A DNA stretch of 64,000 nt from Mumia xiangluensis (GCF_010994095.1 NZ_WJYO01000003.1:372001-436000); one strand, 5' to 3'; shown: positions 54,078 through 63,371, numbered from the stretch's first letter. The notes: a model not told the origin generated them from the sequence alone. Program-made: numbers and translations.

Positions 54078-55265
54078 GTGACAGCCCTCCGCCGAGCCCG
54101 GGTCGCGACCAGCGCCTTCTTCGTCCTGAACGGATTCACCATCGGGGTGTGGGTCGTCAACATCCCCACCATCCAGGACCGCGCCGGCATCGACACCGTC
54201 CTGCTCGGATGGCTGCTCCTCCTGATGGGCGCGTCGGCGTTCGTCGGGATGCAGCTCGGCGGGCGGCTCGCGGACGCGATCGGGTCAGCTCCCGTCGAGC
54301 TCGCTGGCGGCGCGGTGATGGGTGTGATGATCCTCGGTCCGGCGCTGGCGCGAGACCCGTACCAGCTGGCAGCGGGCCTCGTTCTCCTCGGGCTCGCCAA
54401 CGGGATCCTGGACGTCTCCATGAACACCCAGGCCGTCGAGGTCGAGCGCGCCTACGAGCGGCACGTGATGGGGACCTTCCACGCCTTCTACTCGGTGGGC
54501 GGCCTGCTCGCCGCCGTCGTCGGAGGCCTCGCGATCAGGGTAGGCGTGCCGCTCCCGGCGACCGCGGCCGTGCTCGCCGGCACGGGCCTGCTCCTCTCGG
54601 TGGCTGCGCGGTCGTCGGTCTGGCGTGCACCCCGGACGCCGGTGGTGCCAGCAGCCCAGGGCACCGAGACGGCGAAGCGCACCAGCGGCTGGACCGTCCA
54701 GGTCGCCGGTCTGGCTGCGCTGGCGTTCGCACTCTTCCTCGCTGAAGGCGTGGCCGGCGACTGGTCGGCCGTGCATCTGCACGACGTTCTCGACGCCGAC
54801 AAGTCGACGGCGGCGTGGGCGTTCGGAGCGTTCTCGTTGATGATGACGATCGGCCGTCTGCTCACCGACCGGGTCGTGACGCGCGTGGGCCGCGCGACCT
54901 TCGTCCGAACGGGAGCGCTGCTCGCCGGGGCCGGGCTCGCCACGGCCGCCCTCGCGCCGTCGGTGCCCCTCGCCGTCGTCGGCTGGGCCGTGTTCGGGAT
55001 CGGCCTCTCGGGATGCGTCCCGCAGTTCCTCTCCGCGGCGGGCCACCTCGACCCGGCTCGGTCGGGCACGAACGTCGCCCGCGTCGCCGGGTTCGGGTAC
55101 GTCGGACTGCTCGCCGGACCTGCGCTGATCGGCGTCCTGACGGCGGTGATGCCGTTGACGGCGGCGTTCTGGTTCCCGGTGGCCGGCTGCGTGGCCGCCG
55201 GGCTGGTCGCACCGCTGCTGCTGCGCCCCGCGGTCGACGCGCGCCAGGCCGACGTGCCCGGCTAG
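54078..55265 (+). CDS. MFS transporter, YbjJ/FucP-like (395 aa)
   Basis: Twelve predicted helices; begins RRARVATSAFFVLNGFTIGVWVVNIPTIQDRAGI, a pattern of YbjJ-type MFS proteins. GLANGILDVSMNTQAVEVER is also typical. Substrate unknown. The GTG at 54078 has TAGGCT 6 bases upstream. It is divergent from the other MFS gene and converges on the PASTA-protein gene with a 4-base overlap. Confidence 0.9.
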   Translation: MTALRRARVATSAFFVLNGFTIGVWVVNIPTIQDRAGIDTVLLGWLLLLMGASAFVGMQLGGRLADAIGSAPVELAGGAVMGVMILGPALARDPYQLAAGLVLLGLANGILDVSMNTQAVEVERAYERHVMGTFHAFYSVGGLLAAVVGGLAIRVGVPLPATAAVLAGTGLLLSVAARSSVWRAPRTPVVPAAQGTETAKRTSGWTVQVAGLAALAFALFLAEGVAGDWSAVHLHDVLDADKSTAAWAFGAFSLMMTIGRLLTDRVVTRVGRATFVRTGALLAGAGLATAALAPSVPLAVVGWAVFGIGLSGCVPQFLSAAGHLDPARSGTNVARVAGFGYVGLLAGPALIGVLTAVMPLTAAFWFPVAGCVAAGLVAPLLLRPAVDARQADVPG

Positions 55266-56188
55266 CGCCGAGCGACGATGTCGACCCGCACCACGCTGCC
55301 GACCTCGACCACCGTGCCGGGGGGCGGCGTGACGCGGAGCCGCTGGTCACCGGCCCCAGCACCACCGCGCGTACGGGCGTCCAACCGCAGCCCGGCCTTC
55401 GTGAGGCGCTTCTCGATCTCGAGCCACGTCGGCTCGGCGGTGGCTCCCGGGAGACCTCCGCTGACCCCCATCGTGAGCTCGGGCACCGTGATCTCGCCGT
55501 CCGGGAGGATCCGGGCGGTCGAGACGACGTCGCGGACCGCGGCCGGCGGCCCCTGCACGACGATCCGGACGTCCTCCTGCGCGGAGGCGATCACCGCCAC
55601 GTCCTGGATCCCGTCACGACGCTGGCCCAGGCCGTACGCGACGCCGTTCTCGACGCGGTCGGCCCGCGGATCGGGCCGCCCCTCGGGAATCGCCGACAGC
55701 GCCTCGATGCGGACCGAGACCACGCCGGGGGAAGGCGCGGCGCGGCACGCCCGGGCGGCGCCGATCCAGAAGTAGTAGCCGTCGGTCGTGATCGTGCCGC
55801 AGTGCGGCGTCTCCGCACGCCACCCCACCGGGACGGCGACGACGAGCCGGCCGCGACCGACCTCGCGGGTCTGGACGGTCATCGCTCGGGCGCTGACCGG
55901 CGCGTCGCTACCTGGTGCTGTCGGCGCCGGCGGGTCTCCCGCGGTGCCCGCCGTGACGGCCACGCGGTCGGCTGCGGGCCCGGCAGGGTTGCCGCCCAGT
56001 CCGGAGAGACCGACGGCGGCGACGGCCACCACGGTCGCGGCCACCAGCACCGCGAGCACCGGGGCGAGCCGCCGGTGAGGAGTCTCCGACGGGCGTCGGC
56101 GGCCGCGTTGCCATCGATCCACCAGCTCGTCGCCGTCGGGCGCCTGCGCTGCCAGCGCATCGAGCCGGCGCTTCCACTCGTCGCTCAC
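55262..56188 (-). CDS. Membrane-anchored PASTA-like protein coupled to sigma factor (308 aa)
   Basis: A cytoplasmic N terminus (SDEWKRRLDALAAQAPDGDELVDRW) leads to one membrane helix (LAPVLAVLVAATVVAVAAVGLSGL) and an extracytoplasmic region ending in a PASTA-like module (TWLEIEKRLTKAGLRLDAR...TPPPGTVVEVGSVVRVDIVARR). The GTG at 56188 overlaps the sigma stop (GTGA). It is probably an anti-sigma or sensor partner; a role in binding wall fragments is inference. Confidence 0.78.
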   Translation of the reverse strand: MSDEWKRRLDALAAQAPDGDELVDRWQRGRRRPSETPHRRLAPVLAVLVAATVVAVAAVGLSGLGGNPAGPAADRVAVTAGTAGDPPAPTAPGSDAPVSARAMTVQTREVGRGRLVVAVPVGWRAETPHCGTITTDGYYFWIGAARACRAAPSPGVVSVRIEALSAIPEGRPDPRADRVENGVAYGLGQRRDGIQDVAVIASAQEDVRIVVQGPPAAVRDVVSTARILPDGEITVPELTMGVSGGLPGATAEPTWLEIEKRLTKAGLRLDARTRGGAGAGDQRLRVTPPPGTVVEVGSVVRVDIVARR

Positions 56189-56694
56189 GACGGCCTCCCG
56201 TCGTACGAGTCGTCGTCCAGCACGTCTCGGAGCCGAGCGATGCCGCGTGCCAGGAGGCTGCGGACCGTGGCCGGACGGCACCCGAGCGCCTCGGCGATCG
56301 TCACGTCGTCGAGGTCCAGCCAGTAGCGCAGCACGATCGCCTTCCGTTGGCGGTCGGACAGCCGGTCGAGCCCCTGGCGGATCGCGTCGACCTCGTCGAA
56401 GCCCATCGTGCGGGCGGGCGCGTCGTGCCTCGCGTCCTCGTACGGGATCTCGAACGGACGCTTGCGTCTCCACCGGCTGCGCTGGAGGTTGGTCATGATG
56501 GTCGCGGCGTACGCACGCGAGTCGTCTGCGGCCACGACGGACTCCCACGACCGCCAGATCCGCTCGCACGTCTCCTGCGCGAGGTCGAGCGCGTCCTCGC
56601 GGCTGCTCGTGAGGAGGTACGCGAGACGGACCAGCCACGTCGCGTGCTCGCGCACGAACGCCTCGGCGTCCGTGGTGCGCGGCAGGTCGGTCAT
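56185..56694 (-). CDS. SigE-family ECF RNA polymerase sigma factor (169 aa)
   Basis: Regions 2 (FVREHATWLVRLAYLLTSSREDALDLAQETCERIWRSW) and 4 (LDRLSDRQRKAIVLRYWLDLDDVTIAEALGCRPATVRSLLARG) are clear. The ATG at 56694 is preferred over a GTG at 56700 because the family N terminus starts there. It is coupled to the PASTA protein by GTGA overlap. Confidence 0.92.
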   Translation of the reverse strand: MTDLPRTTDAEAFVREHATWLVRLAYLLTSSREDALDLAQETCERIWRSWESVVAADDSRAYAATIMTNLQRSRWRRKRPFEIPYEDARHDAPARTMGFDEVDAIRQGLDRLSDRQRKAIVLRYWLDLDDVTIAEALGCRPATVRSLLARGIARLRDVLDDDSYDGRPS

Positions 56695-56708
56695 GGTCAC
56701 ACATCATG

Positions 56709-56734
56709 GACGCACGAGCGGTCCGTTGTGTTGC
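56709..56734 (-). promoter_or_regulatory. Candidate ECF promoter of the second sigma gene
   Basis: On the minus strand GCAAC (56734-56730), 17 bases, and CGTC (56712-56709) match the arrangement at 32695 and 466. The start would lie about 8 bases before the coding sequence. Confidence 0.45.
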
Positions 56735-56746
56735 AGACTCTTCCCC

Positions 56747-57070
56747 ATGAGCGGAACCGACCAGCGCTTCGTGCTCGCGAACGAGCGTACGTACCTCGCC
56801 TACATCCGCACCGCGCTCGCGCTCATGGCGGCCGGTGCCGCCATCGTGCAGCTCGGCGACATCCTTGGCGGCGAGGGCCAGACGCTCATCGTGGGCACGA
56901 CGATCCTCGCCGTCGGCATCGTCGTCGCCGTCCTCGGCTACCTGCGCTGGCGCGACAACGACAAGCGGATCGCGGCAGACCTCCCGCTGCGCGCGACACC
57001 CATCCCGCTGGTGCTCGGTCTCGGCGTCGTCGGTCTCGGCGTGCTGGTGCTCGTGCTGTCGCTGATCTGA
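56747..57070 (+). CDS. DUF202 (YidH-like) membrane protein (107 aa)
   Basis: Three helices and the family N terminus [33 protein letters not shown]. Function unknown. The ATG at 56747 is chosen because the conserved domain begins at once; the longer open frame upstream is the shadow of the sigma gene. Confidence 0.9.
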   Translation: MSGTDQRFVLANERTYLAYIRTALALMAAGAAIVQLGDILGGEGQTLIVGTTILAVGIVVAVLGYLRWRDNDKRIAADLPLRATPIPLVLGLGVVGLGVLVLVLSLI

Positions 57071-57089
57071 CCGCACTACGCTGGGGCTC

Positions 57090-57767
57090 GTGCCCGCCGC
57101 CCCCCTCGCAGACCTCGTCGCGCCCGACTGGGCCGAGGCTCTCGCCCCCGTTGCCGGACAGGTCGCCGCGATGGGCGACTTCCTGCGTACGGAGCTGGCT
57201 GCCGGCCGCCCGTACCTTCCGGAGGGCCGCCGCGTGCTGCGCGCCTTCGAGGAGCCGATGGCGTCGGTGAGGGTGCTCGTCGTCGGCCAGGACCCGTACC
57301 CGACCCCTGGCCACGCCGTCGGCCTGTCGTTCTCGGTGGCGCCGCACGTCCGACCGATACCGCGGAGCCTGATGAACATCTTCGCGGAGATGCGGACCGA
57401 CCTCGGTGTGCCCGAGCCGACCTCGGGCGACCTGACCCCGTGGTCGAAGCAGGGCGTGCTCCTGCTCAACCGGGTCCTGACGGTCGAGCCGGGCCGTCCC
57501 GCGAGCCATCGGGGCAAGGGCTGGGAGGCGGTCACCGAGCAGGCGATCAAGGCCCTCGCCGCACGGGACCAGCCGCTGGTCGCACTGTTGTGGGGCCGCG
57601 ACGCCCAGTCGCTGCAGCCCCTGCTCGGCGACATCCCGGTCATCGCCTCGCCGCACCCGAGCCCCCTGTCGGCATCACGGGGGTTCATCGGATCGCGCCC
57701 GTTCAGCCGGGTCAACGCGGCGCTCACCGACCTCGGCAGTGCGCCTGTCGACTGGCGCCTCCCGTGA
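57090..57767 (+). CDS. ung: Uracil-DNA glycosylase, family 1 (225 aa)
   Basis: Removes uracil from DNA. The water-activating loop is [18 protein letters not shown] and the leucine loop is [21 protein letters not shown]. Length is normal. The GTG at 57090 has TACGCT 7 bases upstream. Confidence 0.96.
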   Translation: MPAAPLADLVAPDWAEALAPVAGQVAAMGDFLRTELAAGRPYLPEGRRVLRAFEEPMASVRVLVVGQDPYPTPGHAVGLSFSVAPHVRPIPRSLMNIFAEMRTDLGVPEPTSGDLTPWSKQGVLLLNRVLTVEPGRPASHRGKGWEAVTEQAIKALAARDQPLVALLWGRDAQSLQPLLGDIPVIASPHPSPLSASRGFIGSRPFSRVNAALTDLGSAPVDWRLP

Positions 57768-57798
57768 TGGCGTTGACCGATGCCCTAGCCTCGGTCGC

Positions 57799-58968
57799 GT
57801 GACCCGAGACCGTTCCGCCATCCTCTCCCGCGGATTCAGCACGCTCGCGCGATGGTCGTGGCAGCTGATCGCCATCGCCGCAGGCCTCTTCGTCCTGGGC
57901 TGGATCATCGGCAAGTTCTGGATGATCGGCTACCCGGTCATGCTCGCCCTCATCGTGACCACGCTGCTGGGGCCGCCGGCCGCTTGGCTCCGTGACCGTG
58001 GCGTGCCCGCAGCCCTCGCAGCCGTGGTCGTCGTGCTCGGCTTCCTCGCCGTCCTCACCGGAGTGGTCGCGGTCCTGGCACCACAGGTGGCGGGGCAGGC
58101 CGGGGACATCGCCTCGGAGGGCGCCCGAGGCCTCCAGGCGATCCAGGACTGGGTCCAGGACGGCCCGCTGGGCGTCACCGAGAACCAGCTCGACAACGCG
58201 ATCCAGAGCCTGCAGGACAAGCTCCGCGACAGCGCCGACGTCATCAGCGCCGGAGCCCTCTCGACCCTCGGCGCCGCGACCAACGTCATCGTCAACACCG
58301 TCCTCGTGCTGATGCTGACGTTCTTCTTCGTCAAGGACGGGCACAAGTTCCTGCCGTGGCTGCGCCGCACGCTCGGTGGGAGGGCCGGCACCCACATCAG
58401 CGAGGCCGGCACCCGTGCGTGGAGCACGCTCGGCGGCTTCATCCGGACCCAGGCGCTCGTGTCGTTCGTGGACGCGGTCTTCATCGGCCTCGGCCTGGTC
58501 ATCCTCGACGTCCCGCTCGCCGTCCCGCTCGCCGTCATCGTCTTCTTCGGTGGGTTCATCCCGATCGTCGGTGCCTTCGTCACGGGGGCGCTGGCCGTCC
58601 TCGTCACCTTGGTCACCAACGACTTCCGTGACGCCGTGATCATGCTCATCGTCATCGTGGCCGTGCAGCAGCTCGAGGGCAACGTCCTCTCCCCGTGGCT
58701 GCAGGGCAAGGCGATGGACCTGCAGGCAGCGGTCGTGCTCCTCGCGATCACCGCGGGCAGCTCGCTGTTCGGGATCACGGGCGCTTTCCTCGCCGTACCC
58801 GCCGTGGCGACGGCAGCCGCCGTCCTGCGTTACGTGAACGAGCAGATCGCCGTCGCCGCCGCGAGCGACGACGGGGCCCCGCCCGGCCCGCCGACGGAGC
58901 CGCCCACGGACGCCGTACCCCCGAAGACGCCTGCGCCCGGCGCCGACCCGGAGCCCACCGCGACCTGA
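57799..58968 (+). CDS. AI-2E (TqsA/YdiK) family membrane protein (389 aa)
   Basis: Predicted permease with about eight helices and the family motif FGGFIPIVGAFVTGALAVLVTL near residue 250. An acidic Pro-rich tail follows residue 355. The transported substrate is uncertain. The GTG at 57799 is preferred to upstream frames because TAGCCT stands 7 bases before it. Confidence 0.9.
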   Translation: MTRDRSAILSRGFSTLARWSWQLIAIAAGLFVLGWIIGKFWMIGYPVMLALIVTTLLGPPAAWLRDRGVPAALAAVVVVLGFLAVLTGVVAVLAPQVAGQAGDIASEGARGLQAIQDWVQDGPLGVTENQLDNAIQSLQDKLRDSADVISAGALSTLGAATNVIVNTVLVLMLTFFFVKDGHKFLPWLRRTLGGRAGTHISEAGTRAWSTLGGFIRTQALVSFVDAVFIGLGLVILDVPLAVPLAVIVFFGGFIPIVGAFVTGALAVLVTLVTNDFRDAVIMLIVIVAVQQLEGNVLSPWLQGKAMDLQAAVVLLAITAGSSLFGITGAFLAVPAVATAAAVLRYVNEQIAVAAASDDGAPPGPPTEPPTDAVPPKTPAPGADPEPTAT

Positions 58969-59037
58969 GCCATCGGTGCCCCTCCCGTCAGGTGTGAGCG
59001 TGAAGCGTCCTGGGTACCTGGCGGGCAGGAGGTCACT

Positions 59038-59565
59038 ATGCCCAGTTCCCGCGAGGTCGTCCTCTTGGACACCCCCGACCTCGTCGACGACTACCTGACG
59101 GTCAGGCTCGCCCCCCTGGGGCGGGTCGCCTGTCTGAACAGCCGATCGTTCGACGACCAGGCGCGCGTCGACGAGCTCCTGGAGCGCACCCTGCCCACGG
59201 ACGTCGTCGTCTGGTTACCCGAGGCGGGCGACGACACCTCTCGCCGTCGTGCCGTCGAGGTGCTGCTTCCCGGAGTCGCCGTGACGGGCGGCTGCGTCCT
59301 CGTCCTGTCGAGCAGCACGACACCGCCGGCGCGGACGACGTGGCTGCGCGAGCTCACCGAGCGCTACCCGACGGCACGCCTGCACCTGGTCCGCCACGAG
59401 CCCGTGGCGGGGGCGTTCTGGGACTGTCGCGGCGAGCTGCAGACGCTCACCACCCGGGGCCACGTCCCGCTGCCCGAGCTCGCCACGGCCGTGGCCGAGG
59501 CGATCGCGGACCGGACGCCGGGCTTCCGCGAGACCGCCCTGACCCCCGACCAGGAGATCGCCTGA
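59038..59565 (+). CDS. Unknown protein opening the redox operon (175 aa)
   Basis: An alternating beta-alpha protein (REVVLLDTPDLVDDYLTVRLAPLGRVACLNSRS; DVVVWLPEA; GCVLVLSSSTTPP; TARLHLVRHEPVAG) resembling a Rossmann or response-regulator-like fold without obvious catalytic residues. No family is recognised. Its stop overlaps the next start (TGATG), tying it to the diiron protein. Confidence 0.75.
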   Translation: MPSSREVVLLDTPDLVDDYLTVRLAPLGRVACLNSRSFDDQARVDELLERTLPTDVVVWLPEAGDDTSRRRAVEVLLPGVAVTGGCVLVLSSSTTPPARTTWLRELTERYPTARLHLVRHEPVAGAFWDCRGELQTLTTRGHVPLPELATAVAEAIADRTPGFRETALTPDQEIA

Positions 59566-60593
59566 TGCTGCTTCCCCGAGCGCGTGGCCCGCTGAGCGGA
59601 CTGCTGCGCCACCTCCTGCTCGAAGGCACCGAGGAGCTTGCTGAGCTGGACGCGACCGCGCGCGGACGCGCGGCCACGATGCCAGCACTGTCGGCCCTCG
59701 ACGACGAGGACCTGCAGCTCAGCCTGTGGATGATCTACGAGCTGAGCTTCCGCGGCTTCGACGACGTCGACGACCGGTGGGAGAGTGCACCCGAGGTCGC
59801 AGGTCTTCGCGCCGTGCTCGAGCGGCCGTTCGAGCAGGCGCTGCGCGACGCCACCACGTCGTGGACCGAGCGCGCGCTGGCCGTCGACGGAGACGTCGCC
59901 GACCAGGTCTTCGCCCTCGCCGCCGGGTTCGACGAGGGTCCCGACCTCTCCAAGTTCATCCGGAAGGAGGCGACACCCGACCAGGTGCGCCACTTCCTCC
60001 GCCAGCGCAGCGTCTACCACCTGAAGGAGGCGGACCCGCACACGTTCGTCATCCCGCGGCTGACCGGCCCGGCGAAGGCGCACCTCGTCGAGCTGCAGTA
60101 CGACGAGTACGGCGGCGGGCGCTCGGGGTTCCTCCACCACGAGCTCTTCGCCACCACGCTGCGCCAGGCCGCGCTCGACGACACCTGGGGCGCGTACATC
60201 GACGACGCCGACGCGCCGACGCTCGCCAGCTCGAACGCGATGTCGTTGTTCTGCCTGCACCGACGCCTCCGGGGTGCCGCGATGGGGCATCTCGCCGCAT
60301 TCGAGGCGACCAGCTCGATCCCGTGCCGCCGCATCGCCGCGGGCCTGCTTCGTACGGGGTTCGGCGAGGACGCAGCGCGCTACTACGACGAGCACGTGGA
60401 GGCAGACGCCGTGCACGAGCAGCTCGCGGCCCGCGAGATCTGCGGGACGCTGGTCCGGACCGGTGACGTCACCGCGCGCGACGTCCTCTTCGGCGCAGCC
60501 GCCTGCCTGGTCCTCGACGCCCTCCAGGCCACGGCGCTGATGGCGCAGTGGGAGGACACGGGCGCCTCCGACCTCGCAGAGGCGCCGCTGTGA
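59565..60593 (+). CDS. Haem-oxygenase-like diiron (iron-containing redox enzyme) protein (342 aa)
   Basis: Helical protein of the HDO (Haem_oxygenas_2) superfamily, which includes diiron oxygenases such as SznF. Candidate iron ligands in order are E181 (QYDEYGGG), H191 or H192, E247 (AFEATSS), H277, D281 and H284 (YDEHVEADAVHEQ). The substrate is unknown. Coupled on both sides by overlapping start and stop codons. Confidence 0.85.
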   Translation: MLLPRARGPLSGLLRHLLLEGTEELAELDATARGRAATMPALSALDDEDLQLSLWMIYELSFRGFDDVDDRWESAPEVAGLRAVLERPFEQALRDATTSWTERALAVDGDVADQVFALAAGFDEGPDLSKFIRKEATPDQVRHFLRQRSVYHLKEADPHTFVIPRLTGPAKAHLVELQYDEYGGGRSGFLHHELFATTLRQAALDDTWGAYIDDADAPTLASSNAMSLFCLHRRLRGAAMGHLAAFEATSSIPCRRIAAGLLRTGFGEDAARYYDEHVEADAVHEQLAAREICGTLVRTGDVTARDVLFGAAACLVLDALQATALMAQWEDTGASDLAEAPL

Positions 60594-60835
60594 CCGACTC
60601 GATCGGCACCCCAGCCACCGAGGTCGTGCTGTGTCCCGGTGGACCGGCCCTGATCCGCAGCGACGTCGCCGTTGTCGACGTCATCGTCGCCGAGGGACAG
60701 TCCGTCGCACGCCGGCCCGTCGTCGCGCTCTGCCGGTGTGGCCGCACCGGACGAGCGCCGTGGTGCGACGGCACGCACAAGCTCGCCGGCGGACCGACGG
60801 CGAAGACCCTCCCGACGAGGAAGGACGAACCATGA
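60590..60835 (+). CDS. CDGSH iron-sulfur domain protein (81 aa)
   Basis: The motif CRCGRTGRAPWCDGTHK supplies the three Cys and one His that hold the redox-active [2Fe-2S] cluster. One CDGSH domain only. The GTG at 60590 overlaps the diiron-protein stop (GTGA). It is a likely electron donor to the diiron enzyme. Confidence 0.93.
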   Translation: MTDSIGTPATEVVLCPGGPALIRSDVAVVDVIVAEGQSVARRPVVALCRCGRTGRAPWCDGTHKLAGGPTAKTLPTRKDEP

Positions 60836-62010
60836 AGGCAGTGACCTGGCAGGGACGGCGCGACGTACGCGTCGAGGAGGTGCCCGACCCACGCATCGAG
60901 GAGCCGACCGACGCGGTCATCCGGGTCACCAGCACCGGCCTCTGTGGTTCCGACCTGCACCTGTACGAGGTGCTGGGCCCCTACATGACCCCCGGGGACG
61001 TCTTGGGCCACGAGCCGCTCGGCGTCGTCGAGGAGGTCGGATCGGGTGTCACGGACCTCTCGGTCGGAGACCGCGTCGTCGTACCGTTCCAGATCTCGTG
61101 CGGCGCGTGCTGGATGTGTGACCGAGAGCTCTACAGCCAGTGCGAGACCACGCAGGTCCGCTCCCAGGGCAAGGGCGCCGCGCTCTTCGGCTACTCCGCG
61201 CTGTACGGACAGGTGCCCGGTGGCCAGGCCGAGTACCTGCGGGTCCCGCTCGCCTCCTCGACCGCCGTACGGGTGGAGCACGGACCGCCCGACGACCGTT
61301 TCGTCTACCTCTCCGACGTGCTGCCGACGGCGTACCAGGCCTTGGAGTTCGCGGCTGTCCCGGACGGCGGGACGCTGCTCGTGCTGGGGCTCGGACCGAT
61401 CGGCCAGATGGTCGCACGCCTGGCGGCCCACCGCGGCGTACGGACGATCGGCGTGGACCTCGTCGACGAACGGCTCGTACGGGCCGCCGCCCACGGTGCG
61501 GAGGTCCTCGACGCCCGGGAGGACGACCTGGCCGAACGCGTGCGCGACCTCACGGCAGGACGCGGTCCGGAGAGCGTCGTGGATGCGGTCGGGATGGAGG
61601 CCCACGGATCGCCGGTCGCGAAGGCCGCCCACACGGTGGTCGGCGTGCTGCCCGACGTCCTGTCCAAGCCGCTCATGGATCACCTGGGTGTCGACCGGCT
61701 CGCGGCCCTGATGACGGCGATCGAGGTCGTGCAGCGCGGCGGCACCATCAGCCTGTCGGGAGTGTACGGCGGTGCGGCGGACCCGCTGCCGATGCTGGAC
61801 CTCTTCGACAAGCAGGTGCAGCTGAGGATGGGCCAGGCCAACGTGCGCCGGTGGATCCCACGACTGCTCCCGTTGGTGCAGGACCCGTCCGACCCTCTCG
61901 ACGTGGAGGGCTTCGCCACGCACCACATGCCGCTGGACGAGGCACCGTCGGCGTACGCAGCGTTCCAGCGCAAGAGCGACGGCGCCCAGAAGATCCTCTT
62001 CCGCCCCTGA
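60832..62010 (+). CDS. Zinc-dependent alcohol dehydrogenase, formaldehyde-dehydrogenase-like (392 aa)
   Basis: MDR-family dehydrogenase. Catalytic zinc ligands are in GLCGSDLHLYE and GHEPLGVVEEVG; structural zinc Cys are in CGACWMCDRELYSQCE; the NAD motif is LVLGLGPIGQMVARLAAHRGV. It resembles glutathione-independent formaldehyde dehydrogenase-type enzymes. The ATG at 60832 overlaps the CDGSH stop (ATGA). Confidence 0.93.
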   Translation: MKAVTWQGRRDVRVEEVPDPRIEEPTDAVIRVTSTGLCGSDLHLYEVLGPYMTPGDVLGHEPLGVVEEVGSGVTDLSVGDRVVVPFQISCGACWMCDRELYSQCETTQVRSQGKGAALFGYSALYGQVPGGQAEYLRVPLASSTAVRVEHGPPDDRFVYLSDVLPTAYQALEFAAVPDGGTLLVLGLGPIGQMVARLAAHRGVRTIGVDLVDERLVRAAAHGAEVLDAREDDLAERVRDLTAGRGPESVVDAVGMEAHGSPVAKAAHTVVGVLPDVLSKPLMDHLGVDRLAALMTAIEVVQRGGTISLSGVYGGAADPLPMLDLFDKQVQLRMGQANVRRWIPRLLPLVQDPSDPLDVEGFATHHMPLDEAPSAYAAFQRKSDGAQKILFRP

Positions 62011-62125
62011 CCGTGCCGGGCAGGTAGCCCCGGGCGCGAGGATCAGCTCCGCTTCAGCCGGTCGTCCTCGCCGCAGATCGGTAGTGCCGGCGCCGCCTCG
62101 GTACGCTGCGCCGACGCACTCCGGT

Positions 62126-62167
62126 CCCGCCGTTGCCAGCGTGGCAGCGGGTCCCCCAAGGTGGGGG
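62126..62167 (+). promoter_or_regulatory. Two adjacent hairpins before the DUF6328 gene
   Basis: CCCGC/GCGGG with inner TGCCA/TGGCA (62126-62151) is followed by CCCCCA/TGGGGG (62153-62167). A TACGCT -10-like box at 62102 would put them in the leader. They may otherwise end the dehydrogenase operon. No U-run is seen. Confidence 0.4.
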
Positions 62168-62203
62168 CATGGCGGGGGTCGTGAGCCGACGGACGGAGAG
62201 CGG

Positions 62204-62674
62204 ATGACCGACGACGAGGGCGTGCATGTCGAGACCGAAGCCGAGCGGCTCACGCGCAACTGGAACGAGCTCCTCCAGGAGCTCCGGGTCGCCCAGACCG
62301 GCGTCCAGATCCTCACCGCGTTCCTGCTGACGATCCCGTTCACCCCGCGCTTCGACGACCTGTCCGACGGCCAGGAGATCGTCTACCTCGCCGTGCTGTC
62401 CGGCTCGGTGGCGGCGACCGCGCTTCTCGTGGCCCCGGTCGCCATGCACCGCGCGCTGTTCCGCAAGGGCCAGCGGCCGTGGCTCGTGAGCGCGGCTCAC
62501 GTGTGCGCCAGCGTGGGTCTGGCTGCCCTGGCCGTGACCGTCTCTGGCGTGATGTGGCTCGTCTTCGACGTCGTCATCGGACCGTCCTGGGCGTGGGCCG
62601 CCTTCGGAGCGTCGGCGTTCCTGTTCGGCGCGCTCTGGATCGGTCTGCCGCTGCTCAACCGGAACACCCGCTGA
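62204..62674 (+). CDS. DUF6328 membrane protein (156 aa)
   Basis: An acidic cytoplasmic N terminus (TEAERLTRNWNELLQELRVAQTGVQILTAFLLTIPFTPRF) is typical of DUF6328. Four hydrophobic helices follow. The function is unknown. The ATG at 62204 follows GGAGAG. Confidence 0.88.
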   Translation: MTDDEGVHVETEAERLTRNWNELLQELRVAQTGVQILTAFLLTIPFTPRFDDLSDGQEIVYLAVLSGSVAATALLVAPVAMHRALFRKGQRPWLVSAAHVCASVGLAALAVTVSGVMWLVFDVVIGPSWAWAAFGASAFLFGALWIGLPLLNRNTR

Positions 62675-62687
62675 CGGCGGCGCTGCT

Positions 62688-63371
62688 TCAGCGGGACTGC
62701 GGGAGCCGTCGGGTCGACACGAGCATCTCGGCGACCGCGCGCAGCTTGACGTTGTGTCCCTGGGAGTAGCGCCTGAGGACCTCGAACGCGCGGGTCTCGT
62801 CGAGCCCGAAGCGTTCCATCAGGATCCCCTGCGCCTGCCCGATCAGCTTGCGCGCGTCGAGCGCGAGGTTGAGGTTCGCCTCCTGCTCGGAACGCGCGAT
62901 GGCGATCGCCGCGTGCCGGGCGAACAGGTGCGCGAGTGCCGCGTCGTCCTCGTCGAAGAAGCGCGGCTCCTTGGAGTAGAGAGAGACGACGCCGATGCGA
63001 CGGCCGTCGTGGGACAGACTGACCGCGAGGAGGCTCGCGTAACCCAGGGCTGCGACCGCGTCCGTCCACCGGGGCCACCGGGTCTCCCGTGTCAGGTCCC
63101 CGGAGCGCAGCGTCTGGTCCCACTCGCCATTCCTGCACGGCCCTTCGTCGAGCTCGTTCTGCAGCTCGTCGAACCGGACGATGACGTCGCCCGTCGCTGC
63201 CACCGTCTCGAGGCGTCCGCCGCGGCGGAGCATCGTCACCCCGGCCTGATCCATCTGGAGCGTCTCGCAGAGGTACTTGATGACCTGCTCGGCGGTCTCC
63301 TGCGGGGACTCAGCAGCATGGAGCTCGACGGCGAGGTCGGCGAGCTCCTGGGGGTCGAGGTCATCTGCCAT
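62688..63371 (-). CDS. GAF-ANTAR RNA-binding antiterminator-type regulator (227 aa)
   Basis: The GAF sensor (residues about 20-165) is followed by an ANTAR domain (ALDARKLIGQAQGILMERFGLDETRAFEVLRRYSQGHNVKLRAVAEMLV) that binds tandem RNA hairpins to prevent termination. Common in actinobacteria. The ATG at 63371 has AGGGA upstream, and a TAGAGT box lies about 45 bases away. Confidence 0.93.
   Translation of the reverse strand: MADDLDPQELADLAVELHAAESPQETAEQVIKYLCETLQMDQAGVTMLRRGGRLETVAATGDVIVRFDELQNELDEGPCRNGEWDQTLRSGDLTRETRWPRWTDAVAALGYASLLAVSLSHDGRRIGVVSLYSKEPRFFDEDDAALAHLFARHAAIAIARSEQEANLNLALDARKLIGQAQGILMERFGLDETRAFEVLRRYSQGHNVKLRAVAEMLVSTRRLPQSR

Noticed and set aside
62153..62167. Canonical rho-independent terminator after the alcohol dehydrogenase gene
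   Set aside because: No T-run follows the stem and it lies about 140 bases beyond the stop, behind a possible promoter.
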